From Rhizobium leguminosarum bv. trifolii WSM1325 (GTDB lineage: Bacteria; Pseudomonadota; Alphaproteobacteria; Rhizobiales; Rhizobiaceae): DNA of 64,000 bases. Numbering within the stretch: the first letter of the stretch is position 1; every line of letters starts with the position of its first letter. The stretch covers positions 372,001 to 436,000 of the forward strand of contig CP001623.1 of NCBI GenBank assembly GCA_000023185.1, read 5' to 3'. Both the position numbers and the translations under genes were made by a program. The notes under the pieces are model-generated. The model ran no database searches. It saw only the letters and a list, made by a program, of their open reading frames with translations, and was not told the origin of the DNA. Shown here one piece after another: positions 51,085 to 61,252 of the stretch.

Positions 51085-51363
51085 GTGCTGATCGAGCGCG
51101 ATTCAAATGGTGATTTCATCCTGGAATCATCCGAACTGGCGCAGCGGTTTGGGCTGTCGCTCGCCGATCTTCGCCGCCACATTCGCCATGGCTCCGTCGT
51201 TAGCTCCGTGGAAATCGGCACGGCTGAACACCAGGGGACGAAACGGGTGTCGCTTCGCCTCGGCAACAGGCTTTGGCGAGCCATTTTGAACGATGAAAAT
51301 GAAGTGCAGCAGGAGCAGATGACCGTTCTTCGGGGTAAATCCTCCGGAGGGCATCCGCGCTAA
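51085..51363 (+). CDS. Small protein of the DUF6522 type
   Basis: A 92-residue protein with a GTG start (GGAG upstream). It has the pattern IERDSNGDFILESSELAQRFGLSLADLRRHIRHGSV and TKRVSLRLGNRLWRAIL seen in the rhizobial DUF6522 family, which has no assigned function. The N-terminal half resembles a helix-turn-helix-like segment. It is 35 bp after the HPP gene and probably in its operon. Confidence 0.65.
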   Translation: MLIERDSNGDFILESSELAQRFGLSLADLRRHIRHGSVVSSVEIGTAEHQGTKRVSLRLGNRLWRAILNDENEVQQEQMTVLRGKSSGGHPR

Positions 51364-51415
51364 CACCATCACATCTCTGTTCCGCGCGGCTTACTACGCG
51401 CAGGCGCGGCATTTC

Positions 51416-51652
51416 CTACCGTTCGCTCGTTTCGAAGAGGCCGCGGGCCGCCTCGACCATCGACTGCAGGTGATCGGGGTCACGCACGCCCTGCCGGTAA
51501 AGCTCGATGATTATGCTCGCCGTTCGTTCGGCTTCGTCGCTGTCCTTTTCCACCTGGTACTCGGATCTGATCTTGTCGAAGACCCGCTGGCAGATTTCGA
51601 GATCGCGGGAGTCCAGCGGTGCCTGCGATCGGGTTTTGATCGTTTGAACCAT
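51416..51652 (-). CDS. Small conserved-looking protein downstream of groEL
   Basis: A 78-residue, helical protein (DSRDLEICQRVFDKIRSEYQVEKDSDEAERTASIIIELYRQGVRDPDHLQSMV). The VFDKI...A..II.LY..G..D...L pattern recurs in small rhizobial proteins, but I know of no function. It lies 54 bp after groEL on the same strand, so it may be read through from the heat-shock operon. Confidence 0.7.
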   Translation of the reverse strand: MVQTIKTRSQAPLDSRDLEICQRVFDKIRSEYQVEKDSDEAERTASIIIELYRQGVRDPDHLQSMVEAARGLFETSER

Positions 51653-51706
51653 CTCTATTCCCTCAGATAAGGCCCGCCCAGCGAGGCCGGCGGGCCGGCA
51701 AGCGCC

Positions 51707-53347
<1,641 letters not shown>

Positions 53348-53421
53348 TCATAGGCGGCCAGAGTAATTCCAGGAAAAGTACGACGCGTATTCCTTTCGGA
53401 TTGCGTCAGAAATTAAAGGTT

Positions 53422-53460
53422 GGAGCGGTTCTGCGTTTCCATGAAAAGCTGAAGCGCTCC
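53422..53460. repeat. Palindromic rhizobial repeat in the groES-groEL gap
   Basis: GGAGCGGTTC at 53422-53431 and GAAGCGCTCC at 53451-53460 form an inverted repeat with one mismatch around GCGTTTCCATGAAAAGC. The sequence matches, from memory, a palindromic element dispersed in Rhizobium intergenic DNA. It explains the unusually long 149-bp gap between groES and groEL. Confidence 0.6.
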
Positions 53461-53484
53461 GGCCTTGACTGATGTCCGCAGATC

Positions 53485-53799
53485 TCAGGCGGCCTGCTTC
53501 TTTTCACCTTGCGGTTCGATGATGCCCATCACGTCGCTTTCCTTCATGATCAGCAGGTCTTCGCCATTGATCTTGATCTCGGTGCCCGACCATTTGCCGA
53601 ACAGGATGCGATCGCCGGGCTTGACGTCGAGCGCCTGGATCTGGCCGGCGTCGTTGCGCGCGCCAGGGCCAACGGCGATGACCTCGCCTTCCTGCGGTTT
53701 TTCCTTGGCGGTGTCGGGAATGATGATGCCGCCCTTGGTCTTTTCCTCTGAATCGACCCGGTGGACGAGAATGCGGTCATGAAGCGGTCGGAACGACAT
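53485..53799 (-). CDS. groES: Co-chaperonin GroES (HSP10)
   Basis: A 104-residue co-chaperonin with the GroES entry [44 protein letters not shown], mobile-loop glycine-rich [10 protein letters not shown] and the closing [34 protein letters not shown] short [10 protein letters not shown] tail extends the usual end. It is upstream of groEL with a repeat between. Its regulatory CIRCE lies 255 bp upstream because of another inserted repeat. Confidence 0.98.
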   Translation of the reverse strand: MSFRPLHDRILVHRVDSEEKTKGGIIIPDTAKEKPQEGEVIAVGPGARNDAGQIQALDVKPGDRILFGKWSGTEIKINGEDLLIMKESDVMGIIEPQGEKKQAA

Positions 53800-53851
53800 G
53801 TCTTTCCTCCATCGACAAACAGTGATGACGTTGTTCCCTTGGAGAATGATG

Positions 53852-53954
53852 CCGAAAAGTGTGCGCGGTTTTCGGACGACATCAAGCTCTAACTCTTAGA
53901 TTAGAACAGGATTCAGATTTTAGGCCGAGCAGGCCTAAAGTCATCCTGTTCTAA
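53852..53954. repeat. Mosaic of two palindromic repeats between CIRCE and groES
   Basis: First element: CCGAAAA (53852-53858) and TTTTCGG (53869-53875). Second: TTAGAACAGGAT (53901-53912) and ATCCTGTTCTAA (53943-53954), enclosing TTTAGGCC and GGCCTAAA (53919-53926, 53932-53939). Both resemble RIME-like repeats scattered in Rhizobium genomes. They separate the heat-shock operator from groES and would lie in the leader RNA. Confidence 0.7.
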
Positions 53955-54053
53955 CCGGACCGACTGACCAATCCGGGCGGGTGCTCGCGCGCGCGCCTTG
54001 TGAGAATGATTTGGTTCGATGATTCTACAATTCAAGAGGTGATGGAAGAAAAA

Positions 54054-54080
54054 TTGGCACTCTCTGCCGGTGAGTGCCAA
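54054..54080 (-). promoter_or_regulatory. CIRCE operator (HrcA site) of groESL
   Basis: TTGGCACTC and GAGTGCCAA form a perfect 9-bp dyad with the canonical 9-base spacer. The standard CIRCE is TTAGCACTC-N9-GAGTGCTAA, so each arm differs by one symmetric base. It marks HrcA repression of groESL. A CTTGAA downstream on the minus strand (54031-54036) is a possible RpoH-type -35, but no matching -10 was clear. Confidence 0.92.
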
Positions 54081-54260
54081 CGCTCGGCAGGGAACAGAAA
54101 ATCGGCTCCCGCGTTCGAATAATGAAGGCGACGGCGTGGTGCCGGAGGCGAGTTCGAGCAGGATTGAGGCTTGAATCCGGATTTCGGCATTCCCAAATCT
54201 TTGGTGATCGAGGCTTTCTTAAGCTCGGTCATCGTCCCACGTCTTTTTGGAGTGAGTGAC

Positions 54261-54551
54261 ATGGAAGAGAAGACCAATATCATCAAAGACCTCAGTATCG
54301 AGGAACGCGAGGAAATCCTCGTCGATATCGCTCGTACGCTGGAGGACACGGCGCGCGAGGCCTTTGTCGAAGGAAATACGCATTTTGCGGCACTCTCCAA
54401 CAACATGGCTGAAGCGATCCGCGTCAATGCCGATGAACTCGCCCGTGACGATCCTGAGAATGCCGAGTTGGTATTGCAGCAGGCAGCGGCGATGATCTCG
54501 CAATTCGAAGCCGTGCACCCCTATCGGATGGTGAGCATGGCTGTCCATTGA
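54261..54551 (+). CDS. Small acidic helical protein next to groESL
   Basis: A 96-residue protein from ATG 54261 (GGAG upstream; the frame is open from 54171). It is acidic and helical (NIIKDLSIEEREEILVDIARTLEDTAREAFVEGN, VNADELARDDPENAELVLQQAAAMIS). I do not recognise a family. It is divergent from groES, so it shares the upstream region with the CIRCE and might be heat-regulated. Confidence 0.6.
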   Translation: MEEKTNIIKDLSIEEREEILVDIARTLEDTAREAFVEGNTHFAALSNNMAEAIRVNADELARDDPENAELVLQQAAAMISQFEAVHPYRMVSMAVH

Positions 54552-54660
54552 CTGCCGGCGGCGTGGCCCCGCCTGGATCGCCCGCTCAAATCAATCACCA
54601 CTCACGCGGAACTCTCACTGCCTGCGAAGGTTATTGGATCACAATATCGAAAGGTGATCC

Positions 54661-55017
54661 ATGACGACTTTCAAATCCAGCGTGCCGCCTGAGAGCGGCA
54701 CAGACGACGCGCGGTCCGCCGATACAGAACGGGCCGAGACCGATCGCAAAAGGGCATTGGAAACTGCCCGGCGCAACGCGAGGACGGCATTAGATCGCAA
54801 TAGCGGCACGGAAACCCCAAGCCTGAAGCTTGCAAGGGAATATCTCAGCCTCGGCGGCCACCGCCGCTCCAAGATCGACGACAATATCACCGATGTCCGC
54901 CAATGGGATGAGGACCCGCCGGAGGCCGAACGGTTCTGGAAGGAACGGGTGGAGACGCTTCCAAAGGATCAACGCAAACAGGTGGAGGATTTTCTTCCAA
55001 CCATCAACACGCCCTGA
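54661..55017 (+). CDS. Hypothetical hydrophilic protein
   Basis: A 118-residue protein, highly charged and low in hydrophobic residues; the N-terminal half (DARSADTERAETDRKRALETARRNARTALDRN) looks disordered or coiled. The start has GGTGATCC upstream, a weak ribosome site. No family is recognised. It is followed 54 bp later by a DUF2934 gene, and sits in a run of small stress-type genes beside groESL. Confidence 0.6.
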   Translation: MTTFKSSVPPESGTDDARSADTERAETDRKRALETARRNARTALDRNSGTETPSLKLAREYLSLGGHRRSKIDDNITDVRQWDEDPPEAERFWKERVETLPKDQRKQVEDFLPTINTP

Positions 55018-55071
55018 AAGGCGGCCGGGCCGCTCTTCGGAGGGCTCATCCTAATGCGCTTGGAGGAGATC

Positions 55072-55398
55072 ATGGCCATAGACAAGCACGAGCAGATACG
55101 CCAGCGCGCCTACGAAATCTGGGAGGCCGAGGGCCACCCCGATGGCGCTGACGAGCGCCATTGGCTGCAAGCCTGCGACGAACTGGCCGGCGAGGATGAG
55201 CATGAGACGCTGCAGGACCTGCTCGATGAAGACGACAGGGACGATGCGGCGCTGCTTCAAGGCGCCGGTGAGAGCGGCGACTTCGATCGGCCACGAGCGA
55301 GGCCGGTTCAAACAGCCGTGGCTCCGGTCCCTGACGTCGAGATGACGACGGGCGAAAAGCCTTTCCGGCGGAAAGTGAAGAAGACCGAAGGGCCGTGA
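55072..55398 (+). CDS. DUF2934 domain protein
   Basis: A 108-residue protein with an N-terminal DUF2934 motif (IRQRAYEIWEAEGHPDGADERHWLQA), common in Rhizobiales and Bradyrhizobium-like genomes, and an acidic then basic C-terminal tail (QDLLDEDDRDDAALL; RRKVKKTEGP). GGAGGAG precedes ATG 55072. The function is unknown. Its stop overlaps a GTG of the next gene, so the two are coupled. Confidence 0.75.
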   Translation: MAIDKHEQIRQRAYEIWEAEGHPDGADERHWLQACDELAGEDEHETLQDLLDEDDRDDAALLQGAGESGDFDRPRARPVQTAVAPVPDVEMTTGEKPFRRKVKKTEGP

Positions 55399-55403
55399 TC
55401 GCC

Positions 55404-55820
55404 ATGCAGCATCTCGACCATGCCATCCAGATCGCTCTTACGGCCCATAAAGGCCAGGCGGACAAGACCGGCCGGCCATTCTTCGAGCACTGCCAGCGGG
55501 TAGCGCTTCTGGTTTCCGGCGACGAGACACGAACGGTCGCCTACATTCATGATGTGGTCGAGAAGGGCAGCGGGTGGACGCTCGACAGGCTGAGAGAAGA
55601 AGGCTTTCCGCCGGCGATCATCTCCGCGGTGAATGCTTTGACACGGCGGCCAGATGAGCCGGATGACGACTTCGTCAGACGTGCGGCATCAAACCCGCTG
55701 GCCCTGTCCGTCAAACAGGCCGATCTTGAAGACAATCTCCGGCAGGCCGAACAGAGCGGCAAGAAAACGGAAAAATACCAGCGCGGCCTGGATCTCTTGC
55801 GCGACATCAGGAGCGGATAA
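55404..55820 (+). CDS. HD-domain protein resembling the RelA/SpoT hydrolase domain
   Basis: A 138-residue single HD domain: AIQIALTAHKGQADKTGRPFFEHCQRVALL, then the metal HD pair in TVAYIHDVVEKGSGW and a later Asp in KQADLEDNL. This is the layout of the hydrolase half of RelA/SpoT-like (MESH1-type) ppGpp hydrolases. It may hydrolyse an alarmone or another nucleotide. I use ATG 55404; a GTG at 55395 overlaps the DUF2934 stop and is possible. Confidence 0.75.
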   Translation: MQHLDHAIQIALTAHKGQADKTGRPFFEHCQRVALLVSGDETRTVAYIHDVVEKGSGWTLDRLREEGFPPAIISAVNALTRRPDEPDDDFVRRAASNPLALSVKQADLEDNLRQAEQSGKKTEKYQRGLDLLRDIRSG

Positions 55821-55919
55821 TAGGAACTCGGACAAATTTGCAGTCGCTAGCCATTGCCATCAAGGTCGGCAATCGGCCGAGCGCACACTACCCGCCTGCA
55901 TGTCATGCACTGAGAGCGG

Positions 55920-56189
55920 TCACGCCTTGTTGGTAAACCACACCGTCGGCGCGCCGAGCACGCCTCCCGTGCGCATCGCCGTCTTCAATTCGTCCAGCTT
56001 GCTGAATGCTTGCGCCGCTTCAAGCGTGGCGAACTCGTGGGTGACGGTAATATCGTTCGGGTTGTCGATTGCTCGATAAACGGCCTGCGCCGTCACCCCA
56101 TTGGCCTTCTGCACCGGCGAAAAGGTATCATATATCTTGCGCCAAGCGGCGTAGTCGGAGACCTCGTGCCGCACGAATAATGTCGTCAT
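55920..56189 (-). CDS. Small dimeric alpha/beta-barrel (cyclase/monooxygenase-like) protein
   Basis: An 89-residue protein with the pattern of ferredoxin-like dimeric alpha/beta-barrel proteins: TTLFVRHEVSDYAAWRKIYD, DITVTHEFATLEAAQAFSK and a terminal strand APTVWFTNKA. Such proteins are annotated as cyclase or antibiotic-biosynthesis monooxygenase-like. It lies 44 bp after a second small protein of similar layout (56.2 kb), suggesting a tandem duplication or a two-subunit pair. Confidence 0.7.
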   Translation of the reverse strand: MTTLFVRHEVSDYAAWRKIYDTFSPVQKANGVTAQAVYRAIDNPNDITVTHEFATLEAAQAFSKLDELKTAMRTGGVLGAPTVWFTNKA

Positions 56190-56233
56190 GTCATCCTCCC
56201 GCGTTGCATTTCCAAGACTCGTTAAGACGTGTG

Positions 56234-56497
56234 TTACGATTGAACGAGGAACACCATGGTTTCGGGCAAGACGCCGTCACTCGCCATCGCATCGGCCGCT
56301 GCCTTGGTCTGCATGAAGGCCATCAACTTTTCCATGTCTGCAACGTCCATGACCAAGCCGACGCGGTTGGAGTTTTGAGAGTCCGTAAACGTGCGAATGT
56401 TCGTGACGCCGTTGGGTTCCAGTACTTGCTTGCGGATGGGTGAAGCGAGCCAGTGTTTCGTGTCCTTGACATCGTGACAGATCATTATGGTAGGCAT
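56234..56497 (-). CDS. Second small alpha/beta-barrel-type protein
   Basis: An 87-residue protein with the same overall size and strand-helix order as its neighbour: PTIMICHDVKDTKHWLASP, NRVGLVMDVADMEKLMAFMQTKAA and the end ETMVFLVQS. Sequence similarity to the neighbour is weak. It has GGAGGAGG upstream. The function is unknown; a stress-related small-ligand protein is a guess from the fold. Confidence 0.65.
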   Translation of the reverse strand: MPTIMICHDVKDTKHWLASPIRKQVLEPNGVTNIRTFTDSQNSNRVGLVMDVADMEKLMAFMQTKAAADAMASDGVLPETMVFLVQS

Positions 56498-56698
56498 TGC
56501 GTCCTCCTCCCAAGATTTCGGAAACTGAAAGCTGAGTATGCTGCTGCGCTTTGCCGGATTTCATTACAGCAATGTTGTGAAGAGTGGGTTTTTCTTATTC
56601 ATTAGTTGAAGATGTAAATATAACTATTGAGTAATCCGAAAATATTATGTTCTTCAGCCGGTTTGCCGCGCCAAAATTCCGGAAGTTTGCGACCGCCA

Positions 56699-57216
56699 TT
56701 GGAGAGGTTCAGAATCATCGAACGCCAACCATTTGATCTCGAGGCCTATGTGCACGACATCGGAAACCATGCTTTATCTGCAGCTTGGTCAGGAACGACC
56801 CTGCCTTCTTTCATCATCGCGTTTTTGAAGACCACGAGACGATCATTTTCCTGAGCAAATATCCCACTCTACCGGGCTATTGCCTCGTCTGTCCGAAGGA
56901 GCACCGTGAGGATCTGGCGCGGGACATGTCGACGGATGAATATCTTCGACTTCAGGAGAAGGTGCATGTCTTGTCGCGCGCCCTCAAAAGTGTGTTCGAC
57001 GCCGAGCGAATTTATGTGCTTTCGCTCGGCAGCCAACAAGCCAACAGCCACCTGCATTTTCATGTCGTTCCCTTGCCCTCAGGTGTGCCTCTTGAAAAGC
57101 AGCAATACCATGCACTGATGGCGGAGCACGGGGTTCTGCAGATCCCTGACGATCAAATGGCCCAGCTGGCGCAGCGCATTGGTGAGGCATACCGTTTCGA
57201 GTTCACCGCACGATAA
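56699..57216 (+). pseudogene. HIT-family hydrolase gene with a probable frameshift
   Basis: From 56785 the frame encodes a good HIT domain: HHRVFEDHETIIFLSKYPTLPGYCLVCPKEHRED and the catalytic NSHLHFHVVPLP. Its true N terminus appears to be split. The frame from about 56699 reads IERQPFDLEAYVHDI, and the other frame, after 56758, continues RKPCFICSLVRNDPAFF with the family CxxC. One lost base near 56756-56761 would explain this. The HIT frame itself has only a TTG at 56785, past the CxxC, with no ribosome site. I treat it as a frameshifted gene; a sequencing error is possible. Confidence 0.6.
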
Positions 57217-57263
57217 TCAACCGTCTGGCCCGCGGTCGAAACCCGGAAGCCGGTGCCTCCAAG

Positions 57264-59114
57264 CTACATCCCGAGGGCGAATGCCGGCACCTGTACGCCT
57301 TTCTCGCGGAAGAGCCGCTCTACCTCGTCGAGGCGGGGACGGGCTGGCGGATTATCGAGCGCTTTTGCCCAGTTCTCACGGCTGGGCAGGGCCATCGCGG
57401 CGGTCACCAGCACGATGGTGCCTGCGCCGATGTTGCCGCGCAGCTGCGGCAGTAGGGTCTTGGCGTGGATGAGATTGGTGTTCGGGATCGGGCTCATCGC
57501 ATGGCCGGCCCTTGGATTGGGCGATAGATCGACGATGGCGCTGACGTCGGTCTGCCCGTACCAGACAGCCCGGCCATCCCTTGCATCGGAGCGGTCGGCA
57601 TTGAAATCCGCGCGCTCGATCGCAAAACCGCCCTCGATGGTGCTGAGTGTGCGTGGCGTGGCGATGCGGTGAATGCGGATGTGCCACGGATTTTCAGGAA
57701 GCAGCCAGGTTTCGATAGTGACATCGCTCCAGGGGCGCCAGCGCGAATAGAGCAGGTCGCCTGCGATCAACGCCTCTTCGAGGGTTTCGCGCATGCGGAA
57801 ATGGACGCCGTCGTCGGAGAGGCCGAGCATGCCGTCGAAGCTTGCGGCGGAGAAATTCCGGTCGTCGGCTTCGACGTTGAAGGCGTAGCGGGTGGAATAG
57901 ACGAATTTCGAATATTTCTCGTTTGCACCGAGCATCTTGTCGTGCTGCTGCCCTGAGGAGAGCACGACCACGTTTCCCGGCGTGTGCATGGCGACCATTC
58001 CCGCCGGCTTCAACGCAACCGGCTCCGGAAATTCCGGCTGCGACGCCTCCTCGGCCGCCCAGAAGCGATGATCCCCCGGAAGGGCGAGCGGCAGGAAGAA
58101 TTTCAGCGCCCAATAGGGCGAGCCGGGAGAGTTGTAGCTCTCGCTCATGAAGAGGTTCGGATAGCCATAGCCGACCGAAAGAACGCCGTCGCGATCGGCA
58201 ATCGGCATCGCCGCCCACCAGCGGATATGGCGCATGTAATAGCCCTTGATCTCGGCCCAGGGCAGGGCTTCGACACCGGCAAAGGCAAGCGCGCCCCAGA
58301 AACCTCCGGCCGCGAAGCGGTAGGTCTGGCTGCGGCCGAAGGCAAGGGCTGCCCCATCCGGGCCGAACCAGTGGCGGATATCGCTGGCGAAGATCTCGGC
58401 GCGATCGCGGAAGCGATCCTTGCGCGCCTCGTCGCCCTTGGCCAGGACGGCATAGATCATTCCGTAGAAATGCATGGCAAAGGGAATGTAATGATCGACC
58501 CGCCGAACCGGCCCGTCGCGATACCAGCCTTCTCCGAGGTCGAAGGCCTCCAGTTCTTCGAGATAGGCGAGGGTTTTCCGGTGATCGAACGCCACGCCCA
58601 CGCGTTCCAACCCGAGATCGATGAGCACACGGAAGAATTTCCAGTTATTGTCGATGAATTCCAACTCGCGCGCTCGAAGAAGATAGGCAGCGACCGTCTT
58701 CTTCTCGCCGTCGTTGAGCGGTTCCCAGATGTGCTCGGGCACGAGCGCCAGGGCGAAGCCGACCGCGGCGAGCTCGACCAGCCGCTGATTGCGGTCGGCA
58801 AGATCGCCCCAATATTCGGGATGAGCAGGATTGGTGCCGTTTGCCAGCCCGCGGCGATAGAGGTCCCAATGCGGAAACGCGCCGCCGCCGGCAACGAGCG
58901 GAACGATCCCCCAGAGCGGCCGCGCAAATCCCTCCAGATCCGCCGCCGCCCGATCGAAAATCGCGCCGGCTGCGCCGAGGCGCACACGGGCGCCGCCTTC
59001 GGAAAAATACGGCAGCAGCGGCTCGAAGAGATCGGTGACTGCCTTGGCGAGGTCGTCGCGTGTCTTCAGGGGATTGCCGAGAAGCGGATTGGCCCGGGCG
59101 GGATCATATATCAT
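57264..59114 (-). CDS. DUF2264 protein (carbohydrate-related)
   Basis: A 616-residue cytoplasmic protein of the DUF2264 family, with the entry NPLKTRDDLAKAVTDLFEPLLPYFSEGGARVRLG and an alpha-alpha toroid-like helical first half (WGIVPLVAGG, AGGFWGALAFAGVEALPW) followed by a beta-rich C-terminal half. These proteins are common in clusters for pectin, rhamnogalacturonan and other polysaccharides, and may be lyases or hydrolases acting on uronides. It is downstream of the ABC solute-binding gene and in the same operon. Its activity is not established. Confidence 0.85.
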   Translation of the reverse strand: MIYDPARANPLLGNPLKTRDDLAKAVTDLFEPLLPYFSEGGARVRLGAAGAIFDRAAADLEGFARPLWGIVPLVAGGGAFPHWDLYRRGLANGTNPAHPEYWGDLADRNQRLVELAAVGFALALVPEHIWEPLNDGEKKTVAAYLLRARELEFIDNNWKFFRVLIDLGLERVGVAFDHRKTLAYLEELEAFDLGEGWYRDGPVRRVDHYIPFAMHFYGMIYAVLAKGDEARKDRFRDRAEIFASDIRHWFGPDGAALAFGRSQTYRFAAGGFWGALAFAGVEALPWAEIKGYYMRHIRWWAAMPIADRDGVLSVGYGYPNLFMSESYNSPGSPYWALKFFLPLALPGDHRFWAAEEASQPEFPEPVALKPAGMVAMHTPGNVVVLSSGQQHDKMLGANEKYSKFVYSTRYAFNVEADDRNFSAASFDGMLGLSDDGVHFRMRETLEEALIAGDLLYSRWRPWSDVTIETWLLPENPWHIRIHRIATPRTLSTIEGGFAIERADFNADRSDARDGRAVWYGQTDVSAIVDLSPNPRAGHAMSPIPNTNLIHAKTLLPQLRGNIGAGTIVLVTAAMALPSRENWAKALDNPPARPRLDEVERLFREKGVQVPAFALGM

Positions 59115-59191
59115 TGTCAGGCTCGAAATTCATGAAAAACAGGATCGGCCGCGGCCAGATATTGCCCGCGGCCGTCGAAATTTCTGGACGC

Positions 59192-60466
59192 CTACTTGAT
59201 GGCCTTCACGCCTTCGGTCATTTCCTTCAGCCCGTCATCGACGGAGGTGCTGTCAGTCATGATCGCGTCATGCACCCGGTTGAGTACGACCTCGATCTTG
59301 GCGGCGTTCGGGTTGACCGCCATCTCCAGGTAGGCTTTCGACGGCTTCAGCGCCTCCTTGCTGGCCGCATCCTCAGGAAATCCGGGTGTTGCCGCGATCT
59401 TGGCGCTGACATCATCCGTCTTGAGCGCAGGGAAGGTGCCCGTCGACGCGATAACTGCTGCGCCCTCAGGACCGGTGACAAACTTGATGAAATCGAGCGC
59501 GGCATCCTTGTGGTCGGAATTGGCGTTGACCGCCAGGCCGGAAATCTGCGCAGCGGTCGTGCCGGTTGCCACACCGTCGGGATGCGGGAACTTGACGATG
59601 CCCCAGTTCCTGCTCTTCGATTCACCCGATTTCACCTTGGTGATCTGGGTGCCGACGAACCAGGTTCCCATCGGCAGCATGCCGATCGTGCCATTGAAGA
59701 AGAGCGCCGAATAATGTGTGTTCGACGTCTTCAGGAAGGCATAGGAGGGAATCGCGCCATCCTTCTGCAGGGTCAGCGCCCTCTCGTACCAGGGCTTCAG
59801 GAAGCCGTAGTCGCCGTCGACAAGCGTGTGTTTTCCGTCGAGGATGGCAGGCAATTGAACGGTTGACCGCCAGGTATGCAGAAGCGCGCCATAGGTCTTG
59901 TTGGTGCCCATGCCGCCTGAAAGCTTCTCGGCGGTCTCGTCGAACTGCGCCCAGGTCATGTCATTGGTGGGGTAGGGGACGCCTGCTTTGTCGAATATAT
60001 CCTTATTGTAATAGACAACCCAGAAGTCGGAGCGGAACGGCAGGGAGTAGATCTTGCCATCGATGGTCAGTTCCTCGATCAGGCCGCCAAAGGGAGCCGG
60101 GTCGATCTTCTGATCCTTCACGAAGCCGCTGAGATCGGCGATGTTGCCGGCGCGCACCAGATTGGTGTAGCCCGGCACATCCTTGATAGTGACGATGTCG
60201 ATGTCCTTGGAGCCGCCGGTCAACTGCGTTGAGATCATCTGCTGATAGTCTTGCGAGCCGAGATCCATCGGCTCGAACTTCACGTTGGGGTGCTTGGCCT
60301 GATAGGCCTCGATCAGCGGTTTGTAATAGGCGGTCTTGTCCCAGTCCCACAAAGCCCATTTCAGCGTCACGGCGTCCTGGGCAAACGCTGCCCCGGCCGT
60401 CATCGCCGCCAAGGTGAATCCTGCCACGGCAAGTTTCACCGTCCCCCCGAATTTATCCAAATACAT
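59192..60466 (-). CDS. ABC sugar/oligosaccharide-binding protein (family 1)
   Basis: A 424-residue periplasmic binding protein with signal peptide (VKLAVAGFTLAAMTAGAAFA before QDAVTLKW). The mature part has LKWALWDWDKTAYYKPLIEAYQAKHPNV and a Trp-rich ligand cleft (SLPFRSDFWVVYYNKDIFDKAG). The start at 60466 has AAGGAG upstream; ATG 60490 is in frame. The ligand is probably an oligosaccharide that the GH88 enzyme degrades. Confidence 0.9.
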   Translation of the reverse strand: MYLDKFGGTVKLAVAGFTLAAMTAGAAFAQDAVTLKWALWDWDKTAYYKPLIEAYQAKHPNVKFEPMDLGSQDYQQMISTQLTGGSKDIDIVTIKDVPGYTNLVRAGNIADLSGFVKDQKIDPAPFGGLIEELTIDGKIYSLPFRSDFWVVYYNKDIFDKAGVPYPTNDMTWAQFDETAEKLSGGMGTNKTYGALLHTWRSTVQLPAILDGKHTLVDGDYGFLKPWYERALTLQKDGAIPSYAFLKTSNTHYSALFFNGTIGMLPMGTWFVGTQITKVKSGESKSRNWGIVKFPHPDGVATGTTAAQISGLAVNANSDHKDAALDFIKFVTGPEGAAVIASTGTFPALKTDDVSAKIAATPGFPEDAASKEALKPSKAYLEMAVNPNAAKIEVVLNRVHDAIMTDSTSVDDGLKEMTEGVKAIK

Positions 60467-60506
60467 TCCCGTTCTCCTTCCCTGGATCATCTCTGGATCA
60501 GTTATT

Positions 60507-61232
60507 TTATGAAGCGTCTCGTCTATGCGGTTCGCGGTGCGGCCGTGTTTCGTTTGGCAGGTCTAGAACCGTCACCGCCGCCCGATGGACGCCGAATGCG
60601 ACGGCGAACATTCCGAGTGAAAAATTGAAGGTTGCCGGCATGAACACCGAAACCGGATAGAAGAGGACATGCGCCAGCCAGAGGCCGGCGGCAAAGGCGA
60701 GTGCGGCGAGCGCCGGGAGCGGACGGACAATGGAGGCGAGGGCGGCGAGGCGCAGCAGCCTCAGAGCCGGCAGATCGCGCATCACCATCAGAACGATGAG
60801 ATGGCAGGCGAGGACCGCAACGAAGGCGGTGGCGACGAGCGCGATCGTCAGCGGTGCGCTCAGCAACAGATTGTCGCGTGCGCCGGCGCCATAGGTGGCG
60901 ATCGCATAGAGGCAGACTGCGAGAGCGCCCGCCAGCGCCAGGCCCCAGGCGGTGGCGCGCCAGAAGTAGCGCAGAAAGGCTTCCGTGAAGTCGCGCAGCA
61001 GATAGGTGTTGCGATCTTCCACGAGGGCCACCGAGACCCGGGCCATGGCGGCGAGCGCTGCCGGCAGCGTCACGACGAAGAGGCCAGCCAGGATGAAGAG
61101 GATGTTCAGCTTGACCATCTCCCACCATTCACGGACGAGGATCTCGGCGAACAGGGCAAGGCCGGTCCTCTTCGGCGCATCCTTCGGAATGCCCGGTCCC
61201 TCCCTCGTCCACATGTCCCGCAACCACTGCAT
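60507..61232 (-). CDS. YesL/DUF624-type membrane protein
   Basis: A 241-residue integral membrane protein with about five membrane helices (LNILFILAGLFVVTLPAALAAM, ATAWGLALAGALAVCLYAIA, ALVATAFVAVLACHLIVLMVM, and more). The FLRYFWRATAWG and FVVTLPAALAAMARV motifs are typical of YesL/DUF624 proteins, which accompany ABC sugar transporters for rhamnogalacturonan-like substrates. It lies between the binding protein and the ATPase. Its molecular role is unknown. Confidence 0.85.
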   Translation of the reverse strand: MQWLRDMWTREGPGIPKDAPKRTGLALFAEILVREWWEMVKLNILFILAGLFVVTLPAALAAMARVSVALVEDRNTYLLRDFTEAFLRYFWRATAWGLALAGALAVCLYAIATYGAGARDNLLLSAPLTIALVATAFVAVLACHLIVLMVMRDLPALRLLRLAALASIVRPLPALAALAFAAGLWLAHVLFYPVSVFMPATFNFSLGMFAVAFGVHRAAVTVLDLPNETRPHREPHRRDAS

Positions 61233-61252
61233 AGCCGTCTCCCGCAGGCGTC

